Part shown: piece by piece, positions 30,862 through 33,112 of the stretch | How the letters are laid out: each line of letters begins with the position of its first letter | Numbering within the stretch: position 1 is the stretch's first letter | NCBI GenBank assembly: GCA_017415005.1 | Contig: JAFQJK010000035.1 | Location: 1 to 33,112 of the forward strand | Source of the DNA: Rikenellaceae bacterium | GTDB taxonomy: Bacteria > Bacteroidota > Bacteroidia > Bacteroidales > Rikenellaceae | Length of the DNA stretch: 33,112 nucleotides | Direction of reading: 5' to 3' | Made by a program: the position numbers and the translations under genes | The notes under the pieces: generated by a model | Database searches by the model: none | Told to the model about the DNA's origin: nothing | The model's input: the letters and a program-made list of their open reading frames with translations, nothing else

Positions 30862-31668
30862 ATGGAAAAGTTTATCCGGGCGGCCGGAGTTGCCATCCGT
30901 ATTGCGGACAGTGAGAAGAACAGCCCCGCAGTGGTCCTGCTGCACGGTTACCTGGAGTCGCTCGACGTATGGGACGATTTTGCGGCAGGACTGGCACGGC
31001 GCTACCGCGTGATCGCGCCCGACCTGCCGGGGCACGGCATCTCGGAAGTGCACGACGAGGTGCATACGATGGAGTTCCTGGCCGGGGTGGTGCGCGGGGC
31101 GCTCGACGAACTCGGTGTCGACCGTTGCGTGATGGTCGGGCACTCGATGGGAGGCTACGTGGCGCAGGCCTTCGCCGAGGCATGGCCCGAGCGGCTGCTG
31201 GGACTGGCACTTTTCCATTCGACGCCCCTGGCCGACAGCGCGGAGAAACAGGCGGCCCGGCGACGCGAGATCGACCTGATCCGGGCAGGCAAGAAAGACG
31301 CGCTGGCCCGCCTGTCGCCCGGCAACGGCTTCGCCCCGGACAACCGCGCGCGGCTGACCCATAAGATCGAGGAGCTCTCGGACCAGATCACACTGACCGA
31401 GGACGAGGGGATCGTGGCCATCCTGCGCGGACTGATGGAGCGCCCCGACCGCAGCGCGATGCTCCGGGCACTGAAAGTGCCGGTACTGTTGATCTTCGGA
31501 CGCCATGACGGATATATTGCACCGGAGATCGCAGAGCAGGTGATCGCCGGACTGCCCGATGCCTCGGCGGTCTGGCTCGAGCACTCGGGACATATGGGGT
31601 TCGTCGAGGAGCCCGCGACAGCACTTGCGGCATTGGAGGCGTGGATCGACGCGCTGCCCAAAGGGTAG
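30862..31668 (+). CDS. Alpha/beta-fold hydrolase
   Basis: Cytoplasmic hydrolase of 268 residues. Fold elements: VVLLHGYLESLDVWDDFAAGL (oxyanion HG), APDLPGHGISEV, nucleophile Ser95 in VMVGHSMGGYVAQAF, acid Asp216 in LIFGRHDGYIAPEIAEQV, and His244 in LEHSGHMGFVEEPATAL. It resembles the MhpC/BioH-like family with a helical cap (about residues 125-190). No signal peptide. The substrate cannot be told; esters or thioesters of small acids are typical. It lies between the acidic protein gene and ahcY on the opposite strand. Confidence 0.9.
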   Translation: MEKFIRAAGVAIRIADSEKNSPAVVLLHGYLESLDVWDDFAAGLARRYRVIAPDLPGHGISEVHDEVHTMEFLAGVVRGALDELGVDRCVMVGHSMGGYVAQAFAEAWPERLLGLALFHSTPLADSAEKQAARRREIDLIRAGKKDALARLSPGNGFAPDNRARLTHKIEELSDQITLTEDEGIVAILRGLMERPDRSAMLRALKVPVLLIFGRHDGYIAPEIAEQVIAGLPDASAVWLEHSGHMGFVEEPATALAALEAWIDALPKG

Positions 31669-31965
31669 CGACCGGGGCCGGATCGTCGCCGGCGTCCGGG
31701 ACCGGATCATCGGTTTCGTATCCAGGAGAGTCGCAGGAGCGTCTTCCCGAGCGGCGGCAGGCTGTTCGGGTACCGTATGATGGATCGCCGCGCTGTCCGG
31801 GCAGGAATAGTTTGATCCGGGATAGCCCCGGCGCACGAGCGGTCCGGCGGGATCGCCGGGATCGACAAAGAGCGGATACGGGAGGCCGCCCGGATTGCCC
31901 GATCGTCCGCGCTGTCATTTGGCCACCAGCCCGGACACACCCCCATATATATGTAATATATACAA

Positions 31966-32031
31966 CAAAATCGAGTAGATACCGAAAGAGATCCACTCGA
32001 TTTTGATCGATCGTCCGGCCTTCAGGCCGGA
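31966..32031 (-). terminator. Terminator(s) of ahcY
   Basis: A long stem is formed by CAAAATCGAGTAGAT (31966-31980) and ATCCACTCGATTTTG (31991-32005); on the minus strand it pairs fully with one G-U and is flanked by T-rich sequence on either side, so it may act in both directions for ahcY and the hydrolase. A second hairpin (TCCGGCC and GGCCGGA, 32014-32031) stands between it and ahcY. The preceding 31669-31960 holds no gene or other clear signal. Confidence 0.75.
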
Positions 32032-32043
32032 AACCTATGGCGT

Positions 32044-33112
32044 TTAGTAACGGTAGATATCCGACTTGTACGGACCGTCGACCGCCACACCGATATAATC
32101 GGCCTGCGCCTGTGTGAGGCGGGTGAGGTGAACGCCGAGCTGCTCGAGGTGCAGGCGGGCGACCTCCTCGTCGAGCCGCTTCGGAAGGCAGGTCACCTCG
32201 ACGGGGCGCTGGCCGCGCGTCTGCCACAGCTCGATCTGGGCCAGCGTCTGGTTGGTGAACGAGTTACTCATCACGAACGACGGGTGGCCCGTCGCGCAAC
32301 CCAGGTTGACGAGGCGCCCCTCGGCCAGCACGTAGATCGAGTGGCCGTCGGCGAAGGTATACTTGTCGACCTGCGGCTTGATCTCGGTTTTGACCACGCC
32401 CGGGCACGACTCGAGGCGCGCCATCTGGATCTCGTTGTCGAAGTGGCCGATGTTGCAGACGATCGCCTGGTCGCGCATGCCCTGCATGTGCTCAAGCGTG
32501 ATGATGTCGCGGTTGCCGGTCGTCGTCACGTAGATGTTGCCCTCGGCAAGCGCCTCCTCGACGGTCTTCACCTCGAAGCCCTCCATGGCCGCCTGCAGCG
32601 CGCAGATCGGGTCGATCTCGGTGACGATCACCCGCGCGCCGTACGAGCGCATGCTCGTCGCGCAGCCCTTGCCCACATCGCCGTAGCCGCAGACCACGAC
32701 CACCTTGCCGGCGATCATCACGTCCGTCGCGCGCTTGATGCCGTCGGCCAGCGACTCGCGGCAACCGTACAGGTTGTCGAACTTGCTCTTGGTCACCGAG
32801 TCGTTGACGTTGATCGCCGGGATCAGCAGCTCGCCGCGCTCCATCATCTGGTAGAGGCGGTGCACGCCGGTGGTCGTCTCCTCCGAAACGCCGTAAAGCC
32901 CGGCCACCGTAGCGTGCCACTTGCCGGGCTCCTCGGCGAGCAGGATGCGCAGCGTATTGAGGATCACATCCTCTTCGTGGCTCGAGGCCTTCACATCGAG
33001 GACCGCGGCATCGTTTTCAGCCGCATAGCCCTTATGGATGAGCAGCGTCGCATCGCCGCCGTCGTCGACGATCAGGTTGGGTCCCAGGCCGCCAGGGAAC
33101 GAGAGCGCCATG
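32044..33112 (-). CDS. ahcY: S-adenosylhomocysteine hydrolase, N-terminus cut by window
   Basis: Splits S-adenosylhomocysteine to adenosine and homocysteine with bound NAD, keeping methylation going. The 355 C-terminal residues are visible; the frame continues past the window edge, and the Met at 33111 is internal ([21 protein letters not shown] is a mid-protein motif). Further motifs: [34 protein letters not shown] with substrate-binding Lys/Asp, NAD-binding [45 protein letters not shown], and the C-terminal PYKSDIYRY, a conserved ending in which Lys and Tyr contact NAD of the neighbouring subunit. About 115 residues are missing compared with the usual 470. A strong terminator follows. Confidence 0.97.
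   Translation of the reverse strand, partial: MALSFPGGLGPNLIVDDGGDATLLIHKGYAAENDAAVLDVKASSHEEDVILNTLRILLAEEPGKWHATVAGLYGVSEETTTGVHRLYQMMERGELLIPAINVNDSVTKSKFDNLYGCRESLADGIKRATDVMIAGKVVVVCGYGDVGKGCATSMRSYGARVIVTEIDPICALQAAMEGFEVKTVEEALAEGNIYVTTTGNRDIITLEHMQGMRDQAIVCNIGHFDNEIQMARLESCPGVVKTEIKPQVDKYTFADGHSIYVLAEGRLVNLGCATGHPSFVMSNSFTNQTLAQIELWQTRGQRPVEVTCLPKRLDEEVARLHLEQLGVHLTRLTQAQADYIGVAVDGPYKSDIYRY

Overview
The window is a GC-rich stretch from a member of the Bacteroidota, most likely the order Bacteroidales and perhaps an Alistipes/Rikenellaceae-type genome. The taxonomic call is inferred from several things: Mpi-family invertase-like genes, CotH and clostripain (C11) lipoproteins, a DUF721-recF pair beside TPR-ribH, the small PPGQ/APGH lipoprotein, the REC/PEP-synthase-like protein, and repeated promoters of the Bacteroidetes form TTTG-N19-21-TAnnTTTG. 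Shine-Dalgarno-like sites are mostly absent, as expected for this phylum. No tRNA, rRNA, CRISPR array or insertion sequence was found.

Layout. 1-6950 looks accessory: the 3' part of a serine recombinase, a PoxB-type pyruvate:quinone oxidoreductase, a secreted CotH-family lipoprotein, a secreted C11 peptidase lipoprotein, and a second recombinase-like protein whose key catalytic residues are changed. 7282-13163 is housekeeping: nadE, a DUF721 protein, recF, a small lipoprotein, a TPR membrane protein and ribH. 13164-18146 holds a pair of direct repeats, a 56-residue winged-helix-like protein, recQ, a GDPD/PI-PLC-like secreted enzyme and a DEDDy exonuclease. 18232-18795 is a decayed gene. 19260-19888 is rpmI-rplT without infC. 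20135-25622 holds a WG-repeat-like lipoprotein, a 129-bp tandem repeat, a GNAT-like protein and a 988-residue protein joining two receiver-like domains to a PEP-synthase ATP-grasp domain. 25988-33112 holds gdhA, a membrane-anchored nuclease, obg, a small acidic protein, an alpha/beta hydrolase and the 3' part of ahcY.

How the genes relate. Most are single-gene units or short pairs separated by long non-coding spacers, several of which carry repeats. Divergent pairs share compact promoter regions (DUF721-recF against lipoprotein-TPR-ribH; GNAT against the REC/ATP-grasp gene; nuclease against obg). The metabolic genes (poxB, nadE, ribH, gdhA, ahcY) touch pyruvate oxidation, NAD, flavin, ammonia and methyl-cycle metabolism but do not form one pathway. 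The best candidates for undescribed biology are the REC-REC-ATP-grasp protein, the recombinase-like protein with its own repeat and palindrome array, and the unexplained intergenic repeats.
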